Part shown: positions 25,018 to 33,754 of the stretch, in pieces | Position numbering within the stretch: the stretch's first letter is position 1 | Layout of the letters: every line of letters starts with the position of its first letter | Made by a program: the position numbers and the translations under genes | Notes under the pieces: generated by a model | Told to the model about the DNA's origin: nothing | What the model saw: the letters and a program-made list of their open reading frames with translations, nothing else | Databases searched by the model: none | NCBI RefSeq assembly: GCF_001280435.1 | Contig: NZ_LBIP01000013.1 | Location: forward strand, 1,302,001-1,366,000 | Length of the DNA stretch: 64,000 bases | DNA from: Mangrovimonas xylaniphaga | GTDB lineage: Bacteria > Bacteroidota > Bacteroidia > Flavobacteriales > Flavobacteriaceae | Reading direction: 5' to 3'

Positions 25018-26587
25018 AATTATTCGCATTGGTACCCGCGATAGCCAATTGGCGCTATGGCAAGCCAAAACTGTACAACGCCAACTGGAACACTTGGGCC
25101 ACAAAACTGTCCTTGTTCCTGTAAAATCAACTGGAGATTTAGTCTTAGACAAACCTCTCTATGAATTGGGAATTACTGGAGTTTTCACCAAAACATTGGA
25201 CATTGCCATGCTCAATGGTGATATCGATATTGCAGTACATTCCTTAAAAGATGTCCCTACAGCTTTACCTAATGGGATTGTTCAAGCCGCGGTTTTAAAG
25301 CGTGGCAACAACAAGGACATGTTGGTTTTTAAACATAACGAAGAATTCCTTTCGCATAGAGAAGGTATTATTGCCACCGGAAGTTTACGTCGAAGAGCAC
25401 AATGGCTCAACCGCTACCCAACACACACTGTAGTTGGGTTACGAGGCAATGTAAATTTACGCCTTCAAAAACTGGAAGACAACGAAGATTGGAACGGTGC
25501 CATTTTTGCGGCGGCAGGTTTAGGCCGTTTGCAAATTCGCCCTGAAAACGCCCTCAATTTAGATTGGATGATTCCTGCCCCTGCTCAAGGAGCTGTGATG
25601 GTAACTGCTTTGGAAAAAGATGAGGACATTCTGGAAATCTGCCGTGAGATCAACCACGAAGAAACAGAAATCTGCACCTCTATAGAACGTAATTTCTTGA
25701 GAGTTTTAGAAGGAGGTTGCTCTGCCCCAATTGGTGCCTTGGCAACTATCAAAAATGAAGAAATCAGTTTTACTGGAGTTTTATTAAGTCCTGACGGAAC
25801 CAAAAAAATTGAAGTTTCCCGTTCCGTAAAATTAGGAAGACATCAAGATTTAGCGCAGCAATGTGCCGAAAATGTTATTGAACGTGGTGGCAAACGCTTG
25901 ATGGATGGCATTAAACATTCAGGGAAGCAAACCAATATCTATTCCACCAAATCCCTAACCGAAGATCAACAGTTTCTGTTAAACGACAGTTTGGTTGTAA
26001 AGAGCAACGATGCCATCAAAACCAACCCCAACAGAATTCCGCTAAGCAAACTCAAAACACCATTTAAAAATGTGGTAATTACGAGTCAAAATGCCGTAGA
26101 TGCCATTCTTACCAATTGCCCTTCGGAAGACTTAAATTTTAAAAATATTTATTGTGTAGGTCGCCGCACCAAACGCCTTATCGAACAAAAAATAGGCCCT
26201 GTGACTCACGCTGCCAAAAATGCAAAAACCTTGGCCGAATATTTAGTTGATTATATTGACGGTACAGAGGTTACTTATTTCTGCAGCAATTTGAGATTGG
26301 ACGATTTGCCTACCATTTTAAAGGACAACCACATCAAGGTAGAGGAAATTGAAGCCTACCAAACCCGTTACGATTCGGAAAAAGTGGAGGACAATATTGA
26401 AGGTATTATGTTTTACAGTCCTTCAACAGTCGAAAGTTTTATCCTACAAAATAAACCCAACGGCATTGCTTTCTGTATAGGAGAAACCACTGCCAAGGAA
26501 GCCCAAAAATATTTCAAGGATGTTCGTATTGCTAAAGTTCCAACAGTGGAAAGTGTGATAGAACTGGTAAACGAACATTACGCCTAA
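25010..26587 (+). CDS. hemC: Porphobilinogen deaminase - uroporphyrinogen-III synthase fusion
   Basis: A 525-residue bifunctional protein. Residues 1 to about 305 are hydroxymethylbilane synthase (RIGTRDSQLALWQA, VHSLKDVPT, GSLRRRAQ, and the dipyrromethane cofactor Cys in LEGGCSAPIGA). Residues from about 320 to the end are a HemD-like uroporphyrinogen-III synthase domain (NVVITSQNAVDA, YCVGRRTKRLI, MFYSPSTVESF), weakly conserved as usual. The fusion would hand hydroxymethylbilane directly to ring closure. It overlaps hemA by 8 bp. HemC-HemD fusions occur in other Flavobacteria, so this is not unique. Confidence 0.88.
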   Translation: MSKIIRIGTRDSQLALWQAKTVQRQLEHLGHKTVLVPVKSTGDLVLDKPLYELGITGVFTKTLDIAMLNGDIDIAVHSLKDVPTALPNGIVQAAVLKRGNNKDMLVFKHNEEFLSHREGIIATGSLRRRAQWLNRYPTHTVVGLRGNVNLRLQKLEDNEDWNGAIFAAAGLGRLQIRPENALNLDWMIPAPAQGAVMVTALEKDEDILEICREINHEETEICTSIERNFLRVLEGGCSAPIGALATIKNEEISFTGVLLSPDGTKKIEVSRSVKLGRHQDLAQQCAENVIERGGKRLMDGIKHSGKQTNIYSTKSLTEDQQFLLNDSLVVKSNDAIKTNPNRIPLSKLKTPFKNVVITSQNAVDAILTNCPSEDLNFKNIYCVGRRTKRLIEQKIGPVTHAAKNAKTLAEYLVDYIDGTEVTYFCSNLRLDDLPTILKDNHIKVEEIEAYQTRYDSEKVEDNIEGIMFYSPSTVESFILQNKPNGIAFCIGETTAKEAQKYFKDVRIAKVPTVESVIELVNEHYA

Positions 26588-26591
26588 TCTT

Positions 26592-26599
26592 TAGGTTTG
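26592..26599 (+). promoter_or_regulatory. Possible internal promoter before hemE
   Basis: TAGGTTTG (TAnnTTTG) lies 46 bp before the ATG of hemE, just after the hemCD stop. It may supplement read-through from hemA. Confidence 0.4.
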
Positions 26600-26645
26600 A
26601 ATTAAAAAGTTGAATTAAATAGAGTCGCTTTTCAGCGGAATAAAC

Positions 26646-27671
26646 ATGATAAAAAACGATTTATTTTTAAGAGCCCTAAAAGGAGAAACTGTTGAACGCC
26701 CACCAGTGTGGATGATGCGTCAAGCAGGTCGCTATTTACCAGAATTTATGGCAATTCGCGAAAAATACGATTTCTTTACACGTTGCCGTACTCCTGAATT
26801 GGCAAGTGAAATTACCGTTCAACCTATTCGTCGCTATGGTATGGATGCCGCCATCTTGTTTTCTGACATCTTGGTGATTCCACAAGCTATGAACATCGAG
26901 GTACAAATGAAACCAAATTTTGGTCCATACTTACCTAACCCTGTTCGAAGCCAAAAAGATGTGGACAATGTAGTTGTGCCAGATGTAACGGTAGAATTGG
27001 ATTATGTTTACCAAGCTATAAAAGCCACCAAAGAATTGTTGAATGACGAAATTCCTCTTATTGGATTTGCTGGCTCTCCTTGGACCATTTTGTGCTATTG
27101 CGTACAAGGCCAAGGCAGCAAAACCTTTGACAAAGCCAAGGAATTTTGTTTTACCAATCCTATTGCAGCCCACCAATTATTGCAAAAAATCACCGATACC
27201 ACTATTGCTTACCTAAAGGAAAAAGTTAAAGCTGGTGTTAACGCAGTTCAGGTGTTTGATTCTTGGGGAGGTATGTTATCTCCAACCGATTACCATGAAT
27301 TTTCATGGCAGTATATCAATCAAATTATTGAAGCCTTGAAAGATGATGCCCCAGTAATTGCTTTCGGAAAAGGTTGTTGGTTTGCCCTTAATGAAATGGC
27401 ACAATCCAATGCCTCTGCCCTTGGAGTTGATTGGACCTGTTCTCCTAAAAATGCGCGTTATTTAACTGGTGGACAAATCACCCTTCAAGGTAATTTTGAT
27501 CCAGCAAGACTATTATCGCCTCCAGACGTCATCAAAAAGATGGTTCACCAAATGATTGATGAATTTGGAAAAGATAAATACATTGTCAACCTAGGACACG
27601 GTATTTTGCCAAATATTCCATTAGATAATGCCAAGGCATTTATTGATGCTGTAAAGGAATACAAAGCATAG
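26646..27671 (+). CDS. hemE: Uroporphyrinogen decarboxylase
   Basis: A 341-residue enzyme that removes four carboxylates from uroporphyrinogen III to give coproporphyrinogen III. The family signature [16 protein letters not shown] is present near residue 19. Further conserved parts are [11 protein letters not shown] with the catalytic Asp, and [12 protein letters not shown]. Length is normal. It is 58 bp after hemCD and lies upstream of an EI24 membrane protein gene. Confidence 0.93.
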   Translation: MIKNDLFLRALKGETVERPPVWMMRQAGRYLPEFMAIREKYDFFTRCRTPELASEITVQPIRRYGMDAAILFSDILVIPQAMNIEVQMKPNFGPYLPNPVRSQKDVDNVVVPDVTVELDYVYQAIKATKELLNDEIPLIGFAGSPWTILCYCVQGQGSKTFDKAKEFCFTNPIAAHQLLQKITDTTIAYLKEKVKAGVNAVQVFDSWGGMLSPTDYHEFSWQYINQIIEALKDDAPVIAFGKGCWFALNEMAQSNASALGVDWTCSPKNARYLTGGQITLQGNFDPARLLSPPDVIKKMVHQMIDEFGKDKYIVNLGHGILPNIPLDNAKAFIDAVKEYKA

Positions 27672-27686
27672 ATCTTTAAAAACCTT

Positions 27687-27703
27687 GCCAATTCAATTGG
27701 CAC
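27687..27703. repeat. Short perfect palindrome between hemE and the EI24 gene
   Basis: TGCCAATT and AATTGGCA flank a single central C. It sits 16 bp before the ATG at 27720 and could act as an operator or form a small hairpin in the mRNA. No U-tract follows, so it is not a terminator. Confidence 0.5.
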
Positions 27704-27719
27704 AGGAACCAACTTATAG

Positions 27720-28478
27720 ATGCTAAAAAATATTTTCAAAGCCATACAAGCCTATTTTGGAGCCTTTGCTCTAATCTCAAAACTTGGGCTTTGGAAATAT
27801 TTTGCAATCCCAATTGTCATCAGTCTTTTTACTGCCATTAGCGTTGGTTTGACCGCCTATGGTTTATCGGATAATATTTTCGACTACATCCTGAGCATTT
27901 TCCCTAGTTGGAATTCAACTTCATGGTTAAGAAATCTATCTGAAATCTTCATTGGCTTGGCGATTGTTGCCATCGGCCTATTGCTCTACAAACATATTGT
28001 CATGGCCCTTTCGGCCCCCTTTATGAGCCCAGTTTCCGAACGGATTGAAGCCCATTTAGCCAATAGCCCCTTACCAAAAAACAACAAAAGTTCTTTCAGT
28101 TCGCAATTGTGGCGAGGTATTAAAATCAACTTGCGTAACCTTTTTAAAGAACTTACACTTACCATCCCAGTGCTCTTAATAGGTTTTATTCCTGTTATTG
28201 GCATTGCATCCTCTGTGTTACTCTTTTTAATTCAAGCCTATTATGCCGGTTTTGGAAATATGGACTACACTTTGGAGCGTCATTTCAATTACAGAGAAAG
28301 CATTCAATTTGTAAAGAAGAACAAAGGCACCGCAATTGGAAACGGAATTGTGTTTTTACTTTGCCTTTTAATTCCTATTTTAGGCTTAATGATCGTGTTA
28401 CCACTTTCAGTAACAGCAGCTTCCAAAGAAACCGTTAGACTTTTAGAGCTGAATAATTCAAAAGAAAACGTACAATAA
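27720..28478 (+). CDS. EI24 domain membrane protein (CysZ-like)
   Basis: A 252-residue inner-membrane protein with about four to six segments and the EI24/CysZ-type organisation. Hydrophobic stretches lie at about 22-50, 75-100, 145-180 and 210-235, and HIVMALSAPFMSPVSERIE is the conserved loop of the family. CysZ members carry sulfate; the Bacteroidota ones are not characterised. It lies in the haem unit between hemE and the GNAT gene, whose ATG follows its stop directly. Confidence 0.75.
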   Translation: MLKNIFKAIQAYFGAFALISKLGLWKYFAIPIVISLFTAISVGLTAYGLSDNIFDYILSIFPSWNSTSWLRNLSEIFIGLAIVAIGLLLYKHIVMALSAPFMSPVSERIEAHLANSPLPKNNKSSFSSQLWRGIKINLRNLFKELTLTIPVLLIGFIPVIGIASSVLLFLIQAYYAGFGNMDYTLERHFNYRESIQFVKKNKGTAIGNGIVFLLCLLIPILGLMIVLPLSVTAASKETVRLLELNNSKENVQ

Positions 28479-29018
28479 ATGGTTTTGGTAAAAGACACAT
28501 TTGAATTGGCTACTTTGAAACCCGAAGACGCTTCTAGCTTAAGCAAGCTGATGATTACCAATGGGAGGCGCTTTCAGTTGTATCTACCCAAAACCTTAGC
28601 GCAGAATATTTCGGAAGACGCTTCCAAAGACTATATCTCCCAACAAAGGCAAGCCATAGAAAATCAAACAGAATACACCTTTGCCATTAAAGACTTGGAA
28701 ACCTCTAACGTTGCAGGTTTAATCATTCTTAAAAACCTCAACTGGAACCAAAAGGAAGGGGAATTTGCCTATTGCCTTGGGAGCCATTATACGGGCAACG
28801 GATGGATGGCCAAAGCCCTAAAAGCCTGTATGGAATTTGCCTTTGATACACTTGGCCTTCAAACCTTAAACATCTTGGTTCACAATAGCAACACACCTAG
28901 TGTTAATGTCGCCAAAAGATGTGGGTTTTCATGGGCAAAAACATTAGAAAACGATTATATATCCACCGCAAAAGGACCGCTGGATATGGAACTTTACCAA
29001 ATACATAATGAAAAATAA
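28479..29018 (+). CDS. GNAT family N-acetyltransferase (RimJ/RimL type)
   Basis: A 179-residue acetyltransferase. It matches the RimJ/RimL group with IKDLETSNVAGLIILKNL, the acetyl-CoA loop region GSHYTGNGWMAKAL (Q/RxxGxG-like, here YTGNGW) and the LQTLNILVHNSNTPSVNVAKRCGF stretch. Its start abuts the EI24 stop, and its end overlaps hemF by 11 bp, so it is embedded in the haem operon by translation coupling. The acceptor is unknown; ribosomal or other proteins are typical for the group. Confidence 0.82.
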   Translation: MVLVKDTFELATLKPEDASSLSKLMITNGRRFQLYLPKTLAQNISEDASKDYISQQRQAIENQTEYTFAIKDLETSNVAGLIILKNLNWNQKEGEFAYCLGSHYTGNGWMAKALKACMEFAFDTLGLQTLNILVHNSNTPSVNVAKRCGFSWAKTLENDYISTAKGPLDMELYQIHNEK

Positions 29019-29910
29019 ATTTTACACATACATACAAAACCTTCAAGACAGCATCACCTCAACTTTGGAAACCATTGATGGCAAGGCCAAGTTTCGTCAA
29101 GATCTTTGGAAACGCCCTGAAGGCGGTGGTGGAAGAACCAGAGTCATTGAAAACGGTAATGTGTTTGAAAAAGGCGGCGTGAATATTTCAGCGGTTCACG
29201 GCAAACTTCCGGAGAGCATGCAAAACTATTTTGGTGTAAAGGATGCCAACTTTTTTGCCTGTGGCCTTAGTTTGGTATTACATCCAAAAAGTCCAATGGT
29301 GCCAACCGTGCATGCCAATTGGCGCTACTTTGAAATGTACAATGAACAAGGTGAAATAGTAGATCAATGGTTTGGAGGCGGACAGGATTTAACGCCGTAT
29401 TACTTATTTGAAGAAGATGCAATCCATTTTCATAACACTTGTAAGACAGCCTGTGACAAACACCATCCAGACTTCTACCAAGAATATAAAACGAAATGCG
29501 ATAAGTATTTCTGGAACAGCCACCGCAATGAAGCCAGAGGCGTTGGCGGTTTGTTCTTTGACTACTGTAAAGCCACAGAAGAAATGAGCATGGAAAATTG
29601 GTATAATTTTGTCACCGAAGTGGGCAATAGTTTTTTGGAAGCCTATGTACCAATTGTTGAAAAACGTAAGGATCTTCCTTATACGGAAGCCAATAGAACA
29701 TGGCAAGAAATACGTCGCGGGCGTTACGTAGAATTTAATTTAGTCCATGATAAGGGTACTTTGTTTGGATTACGAACCAACGGTCGTATAGAAAGTATTT
29801 TGATGAGTTTACCTCCTCATGTACAATGGGTATATGATCACCATCCAGAAGAGGGCAGCCCGGAAGCAGCATTGCTCTCCGTTTTAAAACAACCAAAAGC
29901 ATGGGTTTAA
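29008..29910 (+). CDS. hemF: Oxygen-dependent coproporphyrinogen III oxidase
   Basis: A 300-residue enzyme that oxidatively decarboxylates two propionates of coproporphyrinogen III using O2. Signatures are EGGGGRTRVIENGNVFEKGG and the strongly conserved GGGQDLTPYYLFEEDA; HNTCKTACDK and FFDYC follow, with the conserved His residues. The presence of hemF together with hemJ indicates an aerobic haem route. It overlaps its neighbours on both sides (11 bp with the GNAT gene, 10 bp with the DUF4421 gene). Confidence 0.93.
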   Translation: MKNKFYTYIQNLQDSITSTLETIDGKAKFRQDLWKRPEGGGGRTRVIENGNVFEKGGVNISAVHGKLPESMQNYFGVKDANFFACGLSLVLHPKSPMVPTVHANWRYFEMYNEQGEIVDQWFGGGQDLTPYYLFEEDAIHFHNTCKTACDKHHPDFYQEYKTKCDKYFWNSHRNEARGVGGLFFDYCKATEEMSMENWYNFVTEVGNSFLEAYVPIVEKRKDLPYTEANRTWQEIRRGRYVEFNLVHDKGTLFGLRTNGRIESILMSLPPHVQWVYDHHPEEGSPEAALLSVLKQPKAWV

Positions 29911-30944
29911 AATTAGGCACACTCAACCTATTAATAGGTCTTACAGGAGCCTCTGTTTGGGCCCAAATTACTCCTGAAGAAATTGTTCAGGACACCACGG
30001 TCACAAACATTATTTACAAAGAGGCTTCTGAATACAAGGCCTCCTACCCCAATAGGATTACGGCACGTGCGTTTTATGTAAACACCTCCAACGACTTAAA
30101 AATCAAAGATCGCAACTCGGATGATTTCTTCAATCTCGAACCCAATAAACAAAACAGGATTGGAGCTTCAATTTCATTTCGAGGTATTTCAGGCTCTTAC
30201 TCTTTTGCGCCCGATTTTATGGGAACCAATAAGGACAATGAAGACTCCAAACTGTTCACTTTAGGCTTTAGAACCTTCTTTGGAAACCATTTCATGCAAA
30301 CCTTCGAACTGTTTAAAGAGAAAGGGTTCTACCTGAAGTTTAATAATAGTGACGATATATCCGTCTATTTACCACATTCCAAAAACTTTAAAATTGGAGG
30401 GGCCACATCCTATATATGGAATGAGAATTTTTCGTTTAGAGCCATCACTTCACAGGACGAAAAACAATTGAAAAGTACCGGGAGTTTCATTCCTAGAATT
30501 ATCTACTATTATTCAAAATTCAATTTGGAAGGCAACAGCACTGAAACAGGGGACTATATCGATTTCAGCTACTATTCCTTTGATATTGCTTTTGCCCCTT
30601 CCTATTATTACAATTATGTTCCCACAAACAACCTTCTTCTGTCTGGTGGTATTTCGGCTGGAATTGGGTTAAACCACTCAAAATCGGAAGGAGAAGATGC
30701 CCTCAACTCTTTATTGACCGAATTGAATTTTAGAGCCGCCGCCACCTACGACATCGACAACCTATACCTAGGAGCCCATTACAGCTACCTAATTTTGAAC
30801 CATTCTGCCGATAGCTCATCCCGTGCGGCAGACAACATTCCCTATTTTCAAATATTTGTAGGTTATCGCTTTAAAGCGCCCAAATCTTTAGTAGGATTTG
30901 CAGATGATATGCAGAATAAGATGAATAAAAAATTGAAAATTTAA
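29901..30944 (+). CDS. DUF4421-like outer-membrane protein
   Basis: A 347-residue protein with a signal peptide (LGTLNLLIGLTGASVWAQ) and a pattern of alternating strands with aromatic residues that suggests an outer-membrane beta-barrel of the DUF4421 type. The body shows repeated two-residue-period hydrophobicity (YYYSKFNLEG, FSYYSFDIAFAP) and ends with an amphipathic helix. It overlaps hemF by 10 bp and is followed by hemB after 13 bp. A porphyrin- or lipid-related envelope role is only suggested by position. Confidence 0.62.
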   Translation: MGLKLGTLNLLIGLTGASVWAQITPEEIVQDTTVTNIIYKEASEYKASYPNRITARAFYVNTSNDLKIKDRNSDDFFNLEPNKQNRIGASISFRGISGSYSFAPDFMGTNKDNEDSKLFTLGFRTFFGNHFMQTFELFKEKGFYLKFNNSDDISVYLPHSKNFKIGGATSYIWNENFSFRAITSQDEKQLKSTGSFIPRIIYYYSKFNLEGNSTETGDYIDFSYYSFDIAFAPSYYYNYVPTNNLLLSGGISAGIGLNHSKSEGEDALNSLLTELNFRAAATYDIDNLYLGAHYSYLILNHSADSSSRAADNIPYFQIFVGYRFKAPKSLVGFADDMQNKMNKKLKI

Positions 30945-30957
30945 TACACAAATCATA

Positions 30958-31950
30958 ATGTACCCATTAAGACGAAATAGAAGACTACGCACCAATGAAG
31001 CCATACGCTCTTTGGTTCGCGAAACCATAATCACCCCCAACGATTTTCTAGTGCCATTGTTTGTCGTGGAAGGCAAAAATGTGAAGGAAGAAATCCCTTC
31101 CATGCCCAACTATTTTAGATACAGCTTGGACCTTTTGGAAAAAGAAGTGAAAGAATTGTGGAAACTTGGATTGAAATCGGTGTTATTGTTTGTAAAAGTG
31201 CCTGACAATCTAAAAGACAATAAAGGTACGGAAGCCATCAACCCAAACGGTTTGATGCAACGCGCCGTAAAAACTGTAAAAAATGCCTGTCCGGACATGT
31301 TGGTGATGACCGATGTAGCTTTAGATCCTTATTCTTCATACGGGCATGATGGCATTATAGAAAATGGTTTGATTCTGAATGATGACACAGTAGAGATTCT
31401 AACAGAAATGAGCCTTTCGCATGCCGAAGCCGGTGCCAACTTTGTGGCACCAAGTGATATGATGGACGGTCGGATCCTTTCCATCAGGGAAGCTTTGGAA
31501 GACGAAGGCTATTTCAATACAGGTATTATGAGCTATTCTGCTAAATATGCTTCCGCTTTCTACGGACCTTTTAGAGATGCCTTAGACTCCGCTCCAGTGG
31601 ACATGATAGATATTCCAAAGGACAAAAAATCTTACCAAATGGATTACGCCAACCGCTTTGAAGCCATTCGAGAAACCGAAATGGACATCGATGAAGGTGC
31701 CGACATCGTGATGGTAAAACCAGGCTTGTGCTATTTGGACATTGTTCGCGAAATCAAAAATGAAGTGGATGTGCCTGTGGCTGTATACCAAGTTTCTGGA
31801 GAATACGCCATGGTAAAGGCCGCTGCCGAAAAAGGCTGGTTGGACCACGACGCCGTGATGATGGAACAGGTTACTGCCATCAAGCGTGCTGGCGCCGACA
31901 TTATCGCTTCCTATTTTGCAAAGGATGTGGTAAAGATTTTAAATCGATAA
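30958..31950 (+). CDS. hemB: Delta-aminolevulinic acid dehydratase (porphobilinogen synthase)
   Basis: A 330-residue enzyme that condenses two 5-aminolevulinate molecules. The Schiff-base Lys is in MVKPGLCYLDIV, and SAKYASAFYGPFRDA holds the second Lys region. The loop that binds catalytic zinc through three Cys in the zinc class reads TDVALDPYSSYGHDG here, with Asp and Ala instead of Cys, so this is the magnesium-type (zinc-independent) enzyme. It is the last gene of the rightward haem unit and is closed by a strong terminator. Confidence 0.92.
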   Translation: MYPLRRNRRLRTNEAIRSLVRETIITPNDFLVPLFVVEGKNVKEEIPSMPNYFRYSLDLLEKEVKELWKLGLKSVLLFVKVPDNLKDNKGTEAINPNGLMQRAVKTVKNACPDMLVMTDVALDPYSSYGHDGIIENGLILNDDTVEILTEMSLSHAEAGANFVAPSDMMDGRILSIREALEDEGYFNTGIMSYSAKYASAFYGPFRDALDSAPVDMIDIPKDKKSYQMDYANRFEAIRETEMDIDEGADIVMVKPGLCYLDIVREIKNEVDVPVAVYQVSGEYAMVKAAAEKGWLDHDAVMMEQVTAIKRAGADIIASYFAKDVVKILNR

Positions 31951-31966
31951 ACTACTTCAATTTATA

Positions 31967-32008
31967 AAGGCCCTGGTCAACTTTAGAAATGACCAGGGCT
32001 TTTCTTTT
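31967..32008 (+). terminator. Rho-independent terminator of the haem operon
   Basis: GCCCTGGTCA and TGACCAGGGC form a perfect 10-bp stem around a 10-base loop, followed by TTTTCTTTT. It starts 17 bp after the hemB stop. Confidence 0.9.
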
Positions 32009-32075
32009 GAAAGTATTAAAATCACACAAATTCATATTTTATGTGCTTAACTCGTTGGATTTCGTAAATTAGTGA

Positions 32076-32103
32076 ACTACCTCGCGGGTCACCACGAGGT
32101 AGT
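32076..32103. repeat. Inverted repeat of unknown role upstream of the CBS-domain gene
   Basis: ACTACCTCG and CGAGGTAGT form a perfect 9-bp stem around a 10-base GC-rich loop. It is more GC-rich than its surroundings and is followed, at about 32110-32150, by three TCGAG-containing short copies. No T-run follows, so it does not look like a terminator. It may be an interspersed repeat or an mRNA leader hairpin. Confidence 0.55.
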
Positions 32104-32165
32104 AATTCAAAAATTCGAGTTCCAAACAAATGAATTCGAGAATCGAGTAAAACGAAAGCCATTTT

Positions 32166-33239
32166 ATGAGCGCATTAATTTTTTGGGCTACCATATCCAT
32201 TTTCTTCTCTTTTTTATGTTCCATTCTGGAAGCTGTCTTGTTGAGTGTTACGCCAACCTTTATCAACATTAAAAAACAGGAAGGGAAGCACTACGCTGAA
32301 ACCTTGGAAAACTTAAAAAAGGACGTCGACAAACCTCTCATTTCCATTTTGACACTCAACACCATTGCTCATACTTTGGGAGCTATGATGGTAGGGATTC
32401 AAGCTGAAAAATTACCCTTTAAAATTGAAGTTTTTGGAATAAATACGGTAGGCGTAGTGTCTGCTATCATGACATTTTTAATTTTAGTGGTTTCTGAGAT
32501 TATCCCTAAAACCATTGGTGCCACCTATTGGAAACAACTGGCCAATTTTACAGCCAAAGCCCTAACAATCCTCATCTTTCCTTTAAAATGGACTGGCCTT
32601 TTATGGCTACTGCAACTCACCACCAAACTTATTGGAGGCAAAGGACATCATGGCAGCGTTTTAAGTCGTGAAGATTTTCATGCCATGACCAATTTAGCAG
32701 AGGAAGAAGGTGTCTTTTTGGAATCAGAAAGTAAAGTAATTAAAAACCTTTTGACCTTTAAGGACGTTCAGGCCAAAGATATCATGACGCCAAGAACCGT
32801 CATGAAAATTGAAAATGAAAGTGAAACCGTCGCAGAATTCTTTGAAAGAAACTCAAACATCAGATTTTCTAGAATCCCTGTCTATTCCAATGAAGCAGAT
32901 AATATTACAGGCTTGGTGCTAAAAGACGAAGCTTTTAGAGAAATGGCCTTTGGCCATGGAGACAAAATTCTTTCGGATATCAAGCGTGACATCATCATCA
33001 TCAATAGGAACATGCCTATCCCTAAACTCTTTGAACTCTTAGTTGAAAGCAAAAACCATATGGCTTTGGTAGTTGACGAATACGGCTCTATAAGTGGTTT
33101 GGTAACTATGGAAGATGTGATTGAAACCCTTTTGGGCCTTGAAATCATGGACGAAAGCGACAACATTGCCGATTTACAATTATTAGCCAGAAAAAGTTGG
33201 GAAGATAGAGCCAAACGCCTTGGACTTATTGAAGATTAA
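32166..33239 (+). CDS. CNNM/DUF21 and CBS-domain membrane protein
   Basis: A 357-residue protein. The N-terminal DUF21 domain (about 1-185) has four membrane segments with TLNTIAHTLGAMMVG and ILVVSEIIPKTIGA, the conserved family motifs. A Bateman pair of CBS domains (about 200-325) follows, with KDIMTPRTVM and DEYGSISGLVTMEDVIETLLG. The C-terminal CorC/HlyC domain found in longer members is absent. Relatives (CNNM, CorC, YhdP) transport or sense Mg(II) or other divalent cations; here the substrate is not known. It is followed after 5 bp by ogt. Confidence 0.84.
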   Translation: MSALIFWATISIFFSFLCSILEAVLLSVTPTFINIKKQEGKHYAETLENLKKDVDKPLISILTLNTIAHTLGAMMVGIQAEKLPFKIEVFGINTVGVVSAIMTFLILVVSEIIPKTIGATYWKQLANFTAKALTILIFPLKWTGLLWLLQLTTKLIGGKGHHGSVLSREDFHAMTNLAEEEGVFLESESKVIKNLLTFKDVQAKDIMTPRTVMKIENESETVAEFFERNSNIRFSRIPVYSNEADNITGLVLKDEAFREMAFGHGDKILSDIKRDIIIINRNMPIPKLFELLVESKNHMALVVDEYGSISGLVTMEDVIETLLGLEIMDESDNIADLQLLARKSWEDRAKRLGLIED

Positions 33240-33244
33240 AGTTT

Positions 33245-33718
33245 ATGGAAACCTGCATCATCAATACCCCTTTGGGCTTTGCAAAAATTTCTGGCGACCA
33301 AGATGGCATTACTTCGGTTACAGTTTTAGACAGTGACGAAACGCTTACGGATATTATTCCCGAAGCTTTGGAAGATTGCGTATATCAACTACAAGAATAT
33401 TTTGATGGCAAACGTCAACAATTTAATCTTTCACTAAACCCAGAAGGCACCGAATTCCAAAAAACAGTCTGGAATACATTGGCAACAATTCCCTTTGGAA
33501 AAACAACTTCCTATTTAGAACTCTCCAAACAATTGGGAGACATCAAGGCTATAAGAGCCGTGGCCAATGCCAATGGCAAAAACCCCATTTGGATCATTAT
33601 TCCCTGTCATAGGGTTATTGGAAGTGATGGCAGCCTCACTGGTTATGCAGGAGGATTACACCGGAAACAATGGCTTTTGGAACACGAAAGCCCATATAAA
33701 CAACAGCGCCTTTTTTAA
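33245..33718 (+). CDS. ogt: Methylated-DNA-protein-cysteine S-methyltransferase
   Basis: A 157-residue DNA repair protein that transfers O6-methyl groups from guanine to its own Cys. The active site IIPCHRVIGSDGSLTGYAGG is complete, and the helix-turn-helix part (PFGKTTSYLELSKQLG) precedes it. There is no Ada N-terminal domain. It starts 5 bp after the CBS-domain gene and is likely cotranscribed with it, without an obvious functional link. Confidence 0.92.
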   Translation: METCIINTPLGFAKISGDQDGITSVTVLDSDETLTDIIPEALEDCVYQLQEYFDGKRQQFNLSLNPEGTEFQKTVWNTLATIPFGKTTSYLELSKQLGDIKAIRAVANANGKNPIWIIIPCHRVIGSDGSLTGYAGGLHRKQWLLEHESPYKQQRLF

Positions 33719-33754
33719 AAAATTCTCCTATATTTAGTTATTAAATTAGCTCTC

